Source: Powellomyces hirtus (lineage: Eukaryota; Chytridiomycota; Chytridiomycetes; Spizellomycetales; Powellomycetaceae). Taken from it: DNA of 64,000 nt. The stretch's first letter is position 1; each line of letters starts with the position of its first letter. Made by a program: the position numbers and the translations under genes. Location of the stretch: positions 1,054,001 through 1,118,000 of the forward strand of contig JAHLKG010000006.1 in NCBI GenBank assembly GCA_025526995.1. The letters run 5' to 3'. The notes beneath the pieces are model-generated. The model ran no database searches. It was given only the letters and a program-made list of their open reading frames with translations, and was not told where the DNA came from. Of this stretch, positions 10,476-21,637 are shown in pieces.

Positions 10476-13400
10476 TCACGAAACGACCTCGTCCAACGCA
10501 AATACCAGATCCTCTGCAGCAACAACATCAAACCCGCGACAATTTGTATACACATAGGGCAAATCATCCCCATCCGGTTCCCGTACCGCCTCCGCACCGC
10601 GTCGATAGAGGCCCAACGGAACCACGCCCCGTTCCAAGAACCAAAGCACGACATCCAAATACTTCCTACCCACGCAATGTGTCGGGATGCGGCGATGTGT
10701 GATGTGGGTCGACATGGCGCGAACGACATCCACGACATATGGGCGGAAGTAGGATTGAGAAAGAAGAGAGTGCATGAATGAAGACGTGGTGATCATGCCC
10801 GCTGCAAAGTGCCGGTCAAAGTGGTACGCAGGGAATGGTGATACGCCCGTGGCGTTCAGCTCGGCCTCATCAACAAGGCGTTGCAGGTACGCGGTCGTGA
10901 GTGGCTGCTGCTGTTGCGTCACTGATGGGACCCCGGCCGCGTCCCCGTTTTGCGAAGACACATCCGAGTCGGCGTCCGAGTCCAAGTCATCCAGAACAGT
11001 GGACGCGCCCGCGGGGACCAGGGGGAGACTCTGGTATGACGATGACTGTGGTGCAGGCGCAAGTATTATTGGGTCGTGATCTCCGCCGTCTCCCCCGCCG
11101 CCGAGGTCTGACAATGGCATATCCGCCCCATCCGCCGCAAACAATACCTCCTCGACCGGCATATCCTTTACGCCCTTCCTCTCTCGATGGAACTTTTTGC
11201 TCTGGCGTTTTTCCTTGCTTCGTCGTTTCGCATCCGTCTTAGCTGCTGCGTTCGCAGCAGCCGTTCCAGCGTCCTCGCCCGCGGCGCCCCACACGAACTG
11301 ATATAACCGCCATGCCAAATTCCCTTCATGGCTTCGGCCTTCGGTTCGTACTTTTTTGTAAAGTGCGAGACGGTCGGCGATACTGAGCGCGTAGTTGTTG
11401 AGAATGGACTGCATTTGCAAGTTGTCGGCGTTCCAGTCCGAGTTCTTTGATGAGAAAAACTTGACGTTGCTGCCGTTGACGAGTTCGACGATAAATGGGG
11501 TGCGTGGCCATTCCTTCCGAATTGTAAAACACAGTAGTATTTTAGGTAAGAGATCCCATTAAATGCCGAGTGGGACAAAAGCACCCATACCTTTTGCAAC
11601 ATCTTGACAATGAACACCGAATTCGCATCCGGCAAGTCCGCGCCGGACACAGCGGACGCCTTCTGATTCTTCGCAAACACCACCATCTTCGCACATCTTT
11701 CCACACCCGCCTGGATTAAACTGCTGCGTTTCAGAGGCGTTCCGCACACAACCATGATATTCGGGTACTGCAAGATATCCGTCCAGATGGCGTCCTGCGC
11801 GACATCCGGGACAGATTCGAGCAAACACACGATTGGGGTCTTGCTTGTCGGAGATGATATTGATGGTTCTGATGGTTCCGATGATGACGTTGAGGACGAT
11901 GAGATGCTGGTGATTCCGGATGTGCGTACGCAGCGCACGAAATGGCGGATTCCCCGGGATGTCATGGATCCGCAGAGGATGATGTGGTTCGTCACCTCCG
12001 CTGGGAGCTCTGCGTGTGATGATTGGTGTTGCGCTGGGGACGCATAGCTCTCGAGTGTCGGGGCCGCAGCGACCGGTTGAGTGTGTCCTATACCAGCTGT
12101 TTTCTGGATGCTGGCACGCACAACCGCATCCATCTCTTTCCCGAGTTCCGTCAAATTCAATTCGTCACGCATAGCCGTGTCTTTGTACTCCAACATAATT
12201 CGCAACATCAGCTCATCCCCTCCATCGGCACCGCCCTCTGCAGCACAAAACACGATATCATCGTGTTGGAACCGATACTCTCGCCCGGGATTCAGCCGCA
12301 CAGGATTCGAGTTGAAACCAGAGTTCCCCGCCATCACTGCAAACACGATGGCTCCAAAACTCATCCACACTTCGCGCACGACGTGGTGGAAGCGGACCCC
12401 AACCAGGCCCATGGGCACTTTGAAGCCATAGATCTGGTGGCCCGCCCCATGCTGGTATTCGGTTGTCCATGTCGTACCGTATCCGAATGCCGCTGCCACC
12501 TCGCCGCGCTGCACGGCGGCCCCTCCACCCCCACTCCCGACTTCAGTAGCTGCGACAACCGCGTCTTTGTATGTGTGGACGAGATTGAACACGAGCGTCA
12601 ATAATCCCGGCACCAGACAATTTCTCGCCAAAATCGACATCTTGATCTCGTCAATGCACAGCACGCGATCGCACCCGCACGCCTGCGACAGGTCTTGCGA
12701 GCGGATATCCTGCACTTCCCCAAAAATGGGCAAGCCTGGAAACGCGTTCTTTGCCACCAGAGCTTGCATGAGAATCTGCGCATCCACCCCGCGCGTCACC
12801 CTCAACTGCTCGCCCTCCCCTCCACCCGCATCATCCGCGGGCGTCGCATCCAGATTCAAAAGGAACAGCGCTGTGGACACATGCGCCTGGCATCTCTTCA
12901 AATCCCCCACATTCAGCGCCGTCCCGCGTAGATACACCACGCGATTGCGATAAAATGGGTGACGCAGCAACTTGCGCACATCCAAGTTCGGTTCTTCGTC
13001 GTTGAGAATCACAACATGTCCTTCTGGGTCTGCGACAAAGTACTCCCGGCAGAAATCGATCACGGCGGTGTATGACACTGTCCCCGCCAAAATGACATGG
13101 CAGTGCTCGGTCTCGGCACTGTATTTGGCCCGTTGGTATGCTGAGGTGCTATTGTAGATTTCAGCAATCCGCCCAGTTTGGATGGGCACAAAGATAATCA
13201 CGACAACGATCAGTAAAATCACAATGATACGGGATGGGATCGAGGAGGGTGTGAGGTCTCCGAATCCAATGGTGCTACAAACAATGATAGACAATCCCTT
13301 CTTTAGCATTGCGCCACTTATTCTTCTATAAAGACATCCGTCGGTCTCACCTGAAGGTCACCATGATGTAGTACAAACTGTCATGCCAATTGTTCAAACT

Positions 13401-14381
13401 GGCCGAATCTACTCTAGTCGAGTTGATCGTCTCAAGCGCATTGATAATACTCGCGCTCAAGAACACAAAGTTCATAAAGCTAAGCGCCAAGATAGTCAAC
13501 TCTCTCTTCTCTTCCGTCTCGCTGAAACTCAGCAATCGATACGTTCTCAAGATCCTGCTCGCGCGAAGGATTCGCAACAGTCCAAGGAACCACACATACT
13601 GCGAGGTCTCGCTAATCAGGACGTACACGAATGGCGGCACGATTGAAAACAGGTCGACAAGGGATGCAGGGTTGAAGTAAAATCTCAGTCTGTCCTCGGA
13701 AGTGTAAAATGAGATCGCGTAGTCGAATAGAAACATTGTGGCGAGGAACAGATCAAGGTACTTGATCAGCCGTTTGTCGGCGCGCTGGATCGAGTACGTC
13801 AAAAGGACATAATTGACAATGGCAAACAACGTGCATCCAACTTGGAACACCATCCATACACGCGCATAACGCGACGTCTCAATCCACCGCCGTACAGCCG
13901 CCGGTGAAAACTGTTCCGCCCATGTGCGTCTCGTTCTGCGTCTCAAATCCCACAAGTACTGTTCGGCCGCATCCAGTGGCGCAAACCCTGTTATAAACCG
14001 TCGAGCAGGGCTTACTGATTCTTCACCACCTCCTACAGACTCCCGCCCGGCATTCCTAGCCAGTTTGCGTTCGGTTTTCCGGACTTCTTTGCGGATCTTG
14101 CGAATGTGTTTCGTGTTGCGGTAGCCTCTGTTGATGCTTAACCCGAGCTCGGCCAATGGATCACTGAATAGATCTTCATCGTATCCATATACGCGTGCCT
14201 GGTAGATTCTCCATAGATATCGGATTAAACGGACCCCGATGATCGTCGCTGGGATGAGGATGAACGGTGCCCAGAGTATAACATTGTACCAACGTGCGTC
14301 CTTGACCAGAGGCACATCTTCGTCAAGTGTATCGTTGAGCACCGCAGAGAAAGTATCCCGTGGAATAAATTGTGTGTGCAT
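10476..14381 (-). CDS. BK/Slo-type potassium channel with tandem RCK domains
   Basis: Three exons (14381-13351, 13274-11591, 11513-10476) total 3,753 nt, or 1,250 residues. Membrane segments: S0 (~31-55), a long basic S0-S1 linker, S1 (~174-196), S2 (~206-226), S3 (~238-255), S4 with spaced arginines (LLRILRASRILRTYRLL, ~268-284), S5 (~294-315), pore, S6 (~357-380). The selectivity filter STIGFGD is made by the first splice. The extra S0 helix is a hallmark of BK channels. After S6 come RCK1 (CHVILAG...) and RCK2 (NHIILCG...), which form the cytosolic gating ring. The segment ELVNGSNVKFF (~914-924) aligns with the BK stretch before the calcium bowl, but the acidic run that should follow is replaced by SSKNSDWNADN. 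A later conserved block (FAAGMITTSSFMHSLLSQSYF) confirms the alignment. An acidic low-complexity insert (DDLDSDADSDVSS) lies between them. Role: voltage-gated K+ efflux at a membrane; Ca2+ gating is uncertain. Confidence 0.9.
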
Positions 14382-14504
14382 GTTGGTGAGTTGGTATGAT
14401 TGGCCTTAACCCGGCCAGACGCATCCATGGAAGGTTCCGCCTAAAATGATTGGCAACGTAAGCTGGGAACGCGCTGTCAAAAATCTGAACCCACAAAAAG
14501 CAAT

Positions 14505-14576
14505 TGAAGCCTACGGGATTTGAACACGTAACCTTCCGATCTGGAGTCGGACGCGCTGCCGTTGCGCCAAGGCTTC
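14505..14576 (-). tRNA. tRNA-Trp (anticodon CCA)
   Basis: The minus strand folds into a complete 72-nt cloverleaf. The 7-bp acceptor stem is GAAGCCT/AGGCTTC with discriminator A. The D-arm is GCGCAACGGCAGCGC. The anticodon stem is TCCGA/TCGGA with loop CTCCAGA, giving anticodon CCA (Trp). The T-loop is GTTCAAATC. There is no intron. It sits 124 bp upstream of the K+ channel gene start and next to a foldback element. Confidence 0.96.
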
Positions 14577-14732
14577 TCTTGAAAATAACTCTCCAATTAA
14601 CAAAATATATAATAAACATCCCAAGTTTCCTCCATGATGCTTTGTGCCCGCTCGGCAAAATAACTGTGTTTTTAAAATGTGTTTTTTTTTTTTGCAGAAA
14701 GCTGCAAGTGTTTTGTTTTTTTTTAAGAGAGA

Positions 14733-15085
14733 AAATATATGCAAACAGTTGTTTTCTTGATAAATATTGACCACGACTCTCAAGCTCGAAGAGCTCAACG
14801 ATGAGATCTCCCGGCCCCGGCCACGGTAGTCGTGGCCGGGACCGGGGCCTGGGCCAGAGCTGGAGCTTCCGCCTGCGGCGCTCGCTGGAGCGGTCTTCCA
14901 TCAACTGACTCAGCAGAAAGTCTTTTGTTGCTTCCGAGCGTGTGATGGTGTTGTGTGTGTATATACGACCTCTCATTGGAAAAATTTTGATGAGAAATGT
15001 TGAAGTTTTTCATTTTGTAATTATATTCACTTTAAAATAGTACAACTTCAATATTTATCAAGAAAACAACTGTTTGCATATATTT
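14733..15085. mobile_element. Foldback/MITE-like element with 38-bp perfect terminal inverted repeats
   Basis: The 38 bases at 14733-14770 and at 15048-15085 are exact reverse complements (the left arm ends in TTGATAAATATTGA). They enclose 277 bp. Weaker similarity (TTAAG) continues outside both arms. The interior starts with a very GC-rich palindrome around 14810-14850 (GGCCCCGGCCACG paired with CGTGGCCGGG...CCGGGGCC), then turns AT-rich. No transposase-like frame is present. I infer a small non-autonomous DNA transposon or foldback element. No clear target-site duplication could be read by eye. Confidence 0.6.
14810..14850. repeat. GC-rich hairpin inside the foldback element
   Basis: GGCCCCGGCCACG is followed after a few bases by CGTGGCCGGGACCGGGGCC, which can pair almost completely. 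It would form a stable stem-loop in DNA or RNA. Confidence 0.6.
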
Positions 15086-17274
15086 CTTAACCGCCAAGCA
15101 GTGAGCAAGAGGCAACTCGAAAACTTGACTATCGAGCGAGAAAAAGGAAACTATTATGATCAGGGCCGAATCATTGGCTACTCAGTCCAATGATGTGAAA
15201 GCATGGTTCACTGTTCGGACATAAAAGGCCGTCGCTGGGTGTATCTTTCAACAGTAAACCCTTTATTGCAATGACTGGGCCCGATTAGTTTTTCACGGTT
15301 GTTTTCACACACAATACATGACAAGTCCAACGTCAAGACATCATCACAAATGCAAGCGAGAAATCAAAGACCCACCAACATACCTAAATCCAAGCAACGC
15401 AGATTTAAGAAAGTTCGAAAGAACGATCTTCACTTGAGCTTATCAGAGGAGCGCGATCGGCTAGAGACCCCAGACGTGCACACAAATAGAATAATTATCG
15501 AACGAATACAACGATCAGTGGCTTCAGTGCAGTGCACGCCTTCCATCCGGCCTCCGCAGAAATCTTTGTACATAGGGATGGCTTCGAGCGTTCTTGCTCA
15601 TAGAATCAAACGGTTTTTAGAATAAACGGAAATGCCCTGTAACGCTGTTGCCCTCTTCGAGTGCATTCTCTTCGCAGGGACGAAATAAACAGTATATTCG
15701 ATGCACCAGAGCTCGCCGGGCCAGGGCTGCCAATTCTACCTACTAGAGTGATAGACTCGGATACAAGGATTCTGTAGCCTCACGCTGCTTTCACAATGCT
15801 CTCGACATGAGAATGCTCAGATGTTCGTTCGCCCACGCTCGCGCCACACGCAGCAGCCAACGATTACGCTGAATTTGACGCCGCGAGGCCGCGTCACTTT
15901 AAAAAAATAATTTTACCATCGCGATCACCAGTTTTCATCAATGACCATGGGTGAATCACTTTTGTTTTTCCAGTCAGCAATTAATGTTCATAGTGTCGTC
16001 ATGCATATCTAGAGCACGTGCGGATGGATACCTGAGCAGTTGACACAGTACCGTACTCGACATCATCATGGATTCCTCCGTTGGCGAGCGTGCTCATCGT
16101 GCCTGATATTGCCTTGATACCATTGATACATGTCAGCTGTAATCCAGCCCGATCATTGACCACGGCGGTTTCTCGAAAGAAGAACGGCGGATGCAGTCCC
16201 CGTCCTGTGTACAAGGACCTGATCTGCCCTTGATAAATATGATATTGCATTCTTTGTGCAATCACTGACTGGGACCGCGAACTTGAACACAGCGAGATAC
16301 AGTAACTGCACATCTGATGACGGAACGATCAAGAATTCTGGCGGAACAAAAGATCTTTTGATCGAGACAAATGACGAACGATGTATTTTCACCCAAAAGA
16401 AGAATTCACCACGATGGGAACGGCACGTTGATTTCAGCAGCAACAGCAGCACTCCAGCGTATCCCCCCGTGTGTATTTCCGGAAAACTGGGATCCTTCGT
16501 TCATCTTTCGTTCCGTGTCACTGTTGGCGCGCCAGCGGCTTTGAGACAGCGCCCAAAGTCTTGTTGTTCACTACCCTGCAAAATCCTACGTGTTGTGTGC
16601 GAGGTTTTGGAGACGCGTCTGCCTACGCCACACAAGCTGATGTCAGCGCCGCTTCCGATAGCGCGAAAATTCTGGGAAAAATTTAGTCCGTGACTTTACT
16701 CTACTCTTCACGAGTTGGGGCTACCAGCTTCTGGTCTTTCCATCGTAGGACTGACAGTCAGACTGACAACGAAGAAACGCGCCGATTAACGAACACTGTC
16801 AATCTTGATCCAATCGCATTGTCACCACTTGCACCTGAGCCGCATACCCAAGTTGCGGGGTTTGAAAAATGATAGGCCGTTGGGAAACCGAGACACACCA
16901 CGGTTGATCAAGGCGCAAATCCTTGATCAATACAAAGCGTACACTTTCCGTATCAGGGGAAGGATGTTCAACAGGATCCCTAGGTCGAAGAAAATGTTGT
17001 GAATCACAGATCTTTGCAAGTGCGCAATCGCGAAGAGTTCCCACGTTCGAGCAACCCACGCAGCTCCACCGTGAACCCTACGTGCAAGCAAACTCAATCG
17101 CATAAAAGCTGCCGCCGCCATGCTCTCTGCCCCAATCTTCAGTCCGCCCACGCACAACGATCACCCCTGTCCTCCCCATTTGTAGAAGCTTGACACAGCG
17201 CTGGCAGCAAGTTCGACAAGTACCTTCCTTTTTGTTCCGTTCCATTCCTTCCACGGTTTATACCTCTTCTAAAT
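15086..17274. other. Long intergenic region, about 2.2 kb
   Basis: This lies between the foldback element and the M36 protease. A CATAAAAG box at 15220-15227 precedes a 91-codon ATG-started frame (15350-15625) with no recognisable feature, which I do not call as a gene. The 5' flank of the protease begins around 16700. I recognise no RNA gene or complete element. Confidence 0.5.
17101..17108 (+). promoter_or_regulatory. TATA-like CATAAAAG box of the M36 protease
   Basis: CATAAAAG lies 167 bp upstream of the ATG at 17275, and pyrimidine-rich sequence follows before the start. The same octamer precedes PNS1. Use as a core promoter is inferred. Confidence 0.4.
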
Positions 17275-19761
17275 ATGGTCAAGATCACATCCACCGTAGC
17301 GCTGGCCGCCGCGATTCTGGCTTCGACCGCCGCTGCTGCTCCGTCTCCGGCCTACGACAAGGGCATCAGCATCCCCGCGTTCCACCGCAAGCCCACCTTC
17401 AACACCTACGGCAAGGGCCTTGCGCAGCCCAAGGGCCTGAAAGGAAGCGATGACAAGGAGACTGCCCTCAGGTTCTTGAGCAAGCAGGTCGGCATTCCGA
17501 CCGCCGAGCTCGAAATCACCGACGACTATACCGGTTCCAACGGAATCCGTCACGTGTACTTTAAGCGCACCATCAACGGTCTTAAGGTCACCAACCAGGT
17601 GGCTAACGTTTCCATCAAGAATGGAAGCATCATCACCTTCGGAAGCACCATTGCCACTGCCAAGCAGTTCGGGAAGCCCCAAATCGACGCGCCTAAACCG
17701 GCCATCACCAAAGAGGCTGCCATCAAGGCTGCTGAGACCGCGACCGGCCTGAAAGTCAATCAGGTTGCTCCTTTCAACCGATATGTTGAGACCGCCGAAG
17801 GCAAGTACGAGTTCGCCTGGACTTTCCAGGTCAAGTCCGCCCCGGATGCCAAGAAGCTCCAATGGTACCAGGTTGACGTGTCTGCCAAATCCGGCAAGCT
17901 TATCAAGGCCACCAGCTGGGTGCAGGATGCCAGCTACTCTGTCGTCAACTTCAGGGCCACCGGCCCCAGCCCTGAGAAGGACCTGATTACCGTCACGGAC
18001 CCCGCCGACAAGACCGCCTCCCCCAAGGGCTGGCACGACGACGGCAAGACTCAGTACAAGGAGACCATCGGCAACAACGCCAATGTCTACATGTCGGACG
18101 ACAGTGGCCGACAGACCACCGCCAAGGCCACCGGTGACAACGACTATCTCGTCAAGTTTGATGTCAACAAGGACGCCAACGACGCTCAGAACAGCATCGC
18201 CTCCATCGTCAACAACTTCTACATCACCAATGAGATGCACGATCTCTTCTACCACTACGGTTTCGACGAGAAGGCTGGAAACTTCCAAACCACCAACTTC
18301 AACGGTGAGGGCAAAGGTGGCGACGCCGTCCAGGTCTCGTCCCAGGACCCTGGAGGCGCAAACAACGCCAACTTTGCAACCCCTCCCGATGGCCAGGAGC
18401 CGCAAATGAATATGTATGTATTTGATACTACCTCGCCGATCCGCGACGGCGGTCTCGACAACGATGTGCCTATCCACGAGTATGGCCACGGAATCTCCAA
18501 CCGTCTGACCGGTGGACCCTCCAACGTCAACTGCCTCGACGAAACCGAGTCTGGCGGTATGGGCGAAGGTTGGTCTGACGTGCTGGCAATCTTTGTGCAG
18601 CGCAAGGCCGACCACACCCGCGAGACTGATCTCGTCATGGGTGCGTGGGTTGCCAACGACCCCAAGGGTATCCGCTCCGTCCCTTACTCCACCAGCCTCG
18701 AGCGCAACCCCCTCATGTACAGCTCAATCGCAAAGATGAACGAGGTGCACAACATCGGTGAAGTCTGGGCCACCATGTGGAACGAAGTCTACTGGAACTT
18801 GGTCGACCAAGCCGGTTTCTCGGACGACATCTTCAACGCTGCCCAGCAGAAGGGTAACATTGTCGCCTTCCAGCTCCTCATCGATGGACTGGCTCTGCAG
18901 CCCTGCAACCCCACCTTGGTCTCTGCCCGTGACGCCATTCTCCAGGCCGACGAGGTCCGCTACAAGGGTGCGCACAAGTGCGCCATCTGGAAGGGCTTCG
19001 CCAAGCGAGGACTCGGTGTCAAGGCGGCCGATCACAACGATGACCAGTCCGTCCCCGCTGAATGCGAGGGTGACCTCCCTTCCCCTACCGAAGTTCCCAC
19101 CGAGCCCACCGCCACTGAGCCTGTGCCGACCGTTGTCCCCACTGTGGCTCCTACCGAAACTGCCACGGAGACCGAGGCTCCCGTCCCTACTGAAGTCCCC
19201 ACTGAGACCGAGGCTCCTGTCCCATCTGAGGTCCCCACTGAGACCGAGGCTCCTGTCCCTACTGAGGTTCCCACTGAGACTCCCACCGAAACGGAGGGTT
19301 TCCCCACTGAGATCCCAACCGAGCTCCCCACCGAAACTTTGGTAGCCGTTGCCACTGAAGTGCCCACAGAGGTCCCCACGGAGACTGAAGCCCCTGTCTC
19401 TTCCGACGTGCCTACCGAGACCGAAGCTCCTATCTCTACTGCGGTCCCCAGCGCGACTACTACCGATGTTGTCCCCACTGAGATCCCCACTGAAGTCCCC
19501 AGCGCGACCACCACGGGCATCGCCACCACTACCTCTGCCGGTGAAGAGGTTCCTACCCGCGCACCCACTTACCCGACCCGCAAGCCCAAGAAGCCCACCC
19601 GCAAGCCCAAGAAGCCCACCCGCAAGCCCAAGAAGCCCACCCGTAAGCCCAAGAAGCCTACTCGCAAGCCCAAGAAGCCCACTAAGCCCACCCGCAGGCC
19701 CCGCAAGACCGTCAAGACTCCTGCCCCCGCCCCGAGGTACCCCGCTCCCCCTTCCTACTAG
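17275..19761 (+). CDS. Secreted fungalysin-type metalloprotease (peptidase family M36)
   Basis: A single uninterrupted frame of 828 residues. A signal peptide (LAAAILASTAAAAPSPA) is followed by an FTP-type propeptide. The zinc site is HEYGH at ~401-405, with the third ligand E431 in GMGEGWSD. Fungalysins are secreted zinc endoproteases that degrade extracellular protein such as keratin, elastin and collagen, and they are expanded in several chytrids. After the catalytic domain (to ~600) comes an unusual ~230-residue tail. First are acidic Pro/Thr/Glu repeats (variants of PTETEAPVPTEV), then about six copies of a basic RKPKKPT heptad (~768-812). I infer a wall- or surface-binding tail; no standard binding module is visible. 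Codons are strongly C-ending and the gene has no introns, unlike most neighbours. A shorter M36 protein would end near residue 600, so the tail is an addition. Confidence 0.96.
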   Translation: MVKITSTVALAAAILASTAAAAPSPAYDKGISIPAFHRKPTFNTYGKGLAQPKGLKGSDDKETALRFLSKQVGIPTAELEITDDYTGSNGIRHVYFKRTINGLKVTNQVANVSIKNGSIITFGSTIATAKQFGKPQIDAPKPAITKEAAIKAAETATGLKVNQVAPFNRYVETAEGKYEFAWTFQVKSAPDAKKLQWYQVDVSAKSGKLIKATSWVQDASYSVVNFRATGPSPEKDLITVTDPADKTASPKGWHDDGKTQYKETIGNNANVYMSDDSGRQTTAKATGDNDYLVKFDVNKDANDAQNSIASIVNNFYITNEMHDLFYHYGFDEKAGNFQTTNFNGEGKGGDAVQVSSQDPGGANNANFATPPDGQEPQMNMYVFDTTSPIRDGGLDNDVPIHEYGHGISNRLTGGPSNVNCLDETESGGMGEGWSDVLAIFVQRKADHTRETDLVMGAWVANDPKGIRSVPYSTSLERNPLMYSSIAKMNEVHNIGEVWATMWNEVYWNLVDQAGFSDDIFNAAQQKGNIVAFQLLIDGLALQPCNPTLVSARDAILQADEVRYKGAHKCAIWKGFAKRGLGVKAADHNDDQSVPAECEGDLPSPTEVPTEPTATEPVPTVVPTVAPTETATETEAPVPTEVPTETEAPVPSEVPTETEAPVPTEVPTETPTETEGFPTEIPTELPTETLVAVATEVPTEVPTETEAPVSSDVPTETEAPISTAVPSATTTDVVPTEIPTEVPSATTTGIATTTSAGEEVPTRAPTYPTRKPKKPTRKPKKPTRKPKKPTRKPKKPTRKPKKPTKPTRRPRKTVKTPAPAPRYPAPPSY
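19060..19720 (+). repeat. Repetitive coding region of the M36 tail
   Basis: Two in-frame repeat families adjoin. One is an acidic unit coding PTETEAPVPTEV-like blocks (about 19090-19540). The other is a 21-bp unit coding RKPKKPT (about 19579-19700). The near-identical DNA of the basic units suggests recent slippage or unequal exchange. Confidence 0.85.
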
Positions 19762-20377
19762 ACGTGCGGACTTCTTAGGCCCCCATAGATGATACCCCAT
19801 CATAGTTTACACTAGACAACAATATTAGATTCTCATTCAACATCATCTTTCCGTCGACACCGCCCGTTCGAAGCGCCTCACGTTGATCGTTGGCACCTCG
19901 TGTGTGAAGATTCCTGTATTTAGCTGTGTATATTTGAACTGAAATAGAAAACAAGTTTCCTAAGACAACAAAAGCTTGCCTCTTCTCCACTATGCGAATT
20001 TGTCGATATTCGGGCGCAGTTGCGAGACCGCGTGGGATTACTTCACAGACACCCTTGTCGGAGCGGAAGGGAAGGAGGGAAGCCGCAACAACGGAATGTT
20101 CTGAGATTCCGTAGTACCGATGCCGGGAAAAAGAGATCATTCGTTGCTATTTATGGCGCCCGAGGTGGCTTCTCCACCTGGCGAACGAAACATTTCATGC
20201 ATAGTGCATGTTCTTTCACATGAAAAGAAACACAAGAGCTCTGTCTTTGTCCTTTTCGTCCCTTGCTGCAATCAGATCTCATTCAGCCCAACCGTTGGAT
20301 CTTCCCCTTCCTCGCTGCTATCATCAATAAACTTCCCACCTTCTACGGACCCAATGTTCAATGACGGACGGCTTATC

Positions 20378-20466
20378 ACGATTGAACACTTCGGGTTTGG
20401 CAACGTAGGAGCGTTTCCCCGGACATCTGATTACGATCGAAGGGTTCGGGTTTGGCAAGGTAGGAG
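20378..20466. repeat. Pair of imperfect ~35-bp direct repeats
   Basis: Copies at 20378-20412 and 20433-20466 share ACGAT...TTCGGGTTTGGCAA.GTAGGAGC with a few mismatches. They are close enough to be paired sites for a DNA-binding protein or simply a small duplication. Confidence 0.55.
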
Positions 20467-21388
20467 CTGTTGCGACAAAAGCAACGCTTCTTCAGAATCT
20501 TACATTTTGTGAAGGTGACGATATTCGGCGCGTCGGAGCTTGCTGACGTCAGCGGATGTGTCATTCTTTGGACAGCTCCGACAGGACTAACTGTGAGTCA
20601 GCGTGTGACACACCTCAAACTGTCAGAGGGTTGACATGCTTGGTGGTCTGTTCTCCTGTGTGGGTTGTGGAAAATGGAGGTCGAAGAATGAAAGCACGCA
20701 GCCCGCCGAAGGGAAGGAGGCTGACCCCCGCATTCTTGTCCGCCAATTTCAAGCCCTTTTGGCAAATCCAGCCCCTGCTTATTTGCCGTGGATAGCTGCC
20801 CTGAGGTCATGCCTGCTGAAAAGTGACAGTTCCAGTTGTCATAAGGTTAGCAGTGTGCAGTCCCTTGTGTGTGACCCTTCCGAAGGGAATGTTAATGAAC
20901 CGTGGAGGGATTCTCCTGCAAATGGAACGCATTCGCTCACTCCAGTCAGTCAAAGAAAGGCAATCCTTACAACTTCAATTGTTTTTTTTTGATTCTCATG
21001 AGGCACAAATGATGAGCACATTGACAAATGTAAAACAGCAAAGGCAAGTCACAGCCGCACCGAAAATTCGGCAGTCGGATGACTCGTTTCCCTGTCACAA
21101 CCGTCGCGTCCACCAGCAGAAACAACCGGAGACTTTTGCCCTTTTCCACCACCCCACCTCGCACAATCTCTTCTAAAACCCCGATATGGAAATTGGTGTG
21201 CCTAGCTCAACACGACAGGGACAAGGACGCCTGCATGGTGCATTTGCGCTGGCACGTGAGAGTGAGTGTGTGCTATCCGATTTCCGGCGCGAGGCTGACT
21301 CTGCGGTTGCTGCTGCTCCTCCACCTCCTTCCTTCCAGGAGAATGCCTACTTTCAGGCAAGCCCCCTACGAAAGGAGCGGGTTTGTGC

Positions 21389-21637
21389 ATGAATTTTATC
21401 CTTGCAATTTGTTTACTCTTTTTGTGCAGCTCTCCATTGCCCTGCGCTTCTCGTCCTTTGTTTCCTCACGGTTACGCACACTCCTACGAAAACCCATCGT
21501 CAATTGCATTGCCCCGAGTCTCTGCCGGCGATGTGTGGTCTGACTCGCTTCTACCTCCCACTCCGCCTTTGCTTATGAATCTGCAGGTCGGCAACGCACC
21601 TACCGCAAACATCAACGGCGCCTTGACCTTTGTTTAA
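21389..21637 (+). CDS. Possible small secreted protein (low confidence)
   Basis: An 82-codon frame starts at an ATG with a short N-terminus followed by a hydrophobic core (MNFILAICLLFLCSSPLPCA). This would score as a signal peptide with cleavage near CA/SR. The remainder is Pro/Ser-rich with no known motif. It lies 127 bp before the next gene start and could instead be part of that gene's untranslated leader. Without transcript data I cannot separate the two. Confidence 0.22.
   Translation: MNFILAICLLFLCSSPLPCASRPLFPHGYAHSYENPSSIALPRVSAGDVWSDSLLPPTPPLLMNLQVGNAPTANINGALTFV

Noticed and set aside
14733..15085. Attachment-site or integrated element using the tRNA 3' end.
   Set aside because: The repeats do not include tRNA sequence and there is no integrase-like frame; a foldback element explains the arms.
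15350..15625. A 91-codon plus-strand frame downstream of a CATAAAAG box.
   Set aside because: No recognisable domain, no homology I can recall and no splice signals; probably chance.
17269..18615. Long minus-strand open frame opposite the M36 protease (and a second at 18724-19803).
   Set aside because: They arise from the strong C-ending codon bias of the plus-strand gene; their translation is low-complexity Gly/Val and has no family match.
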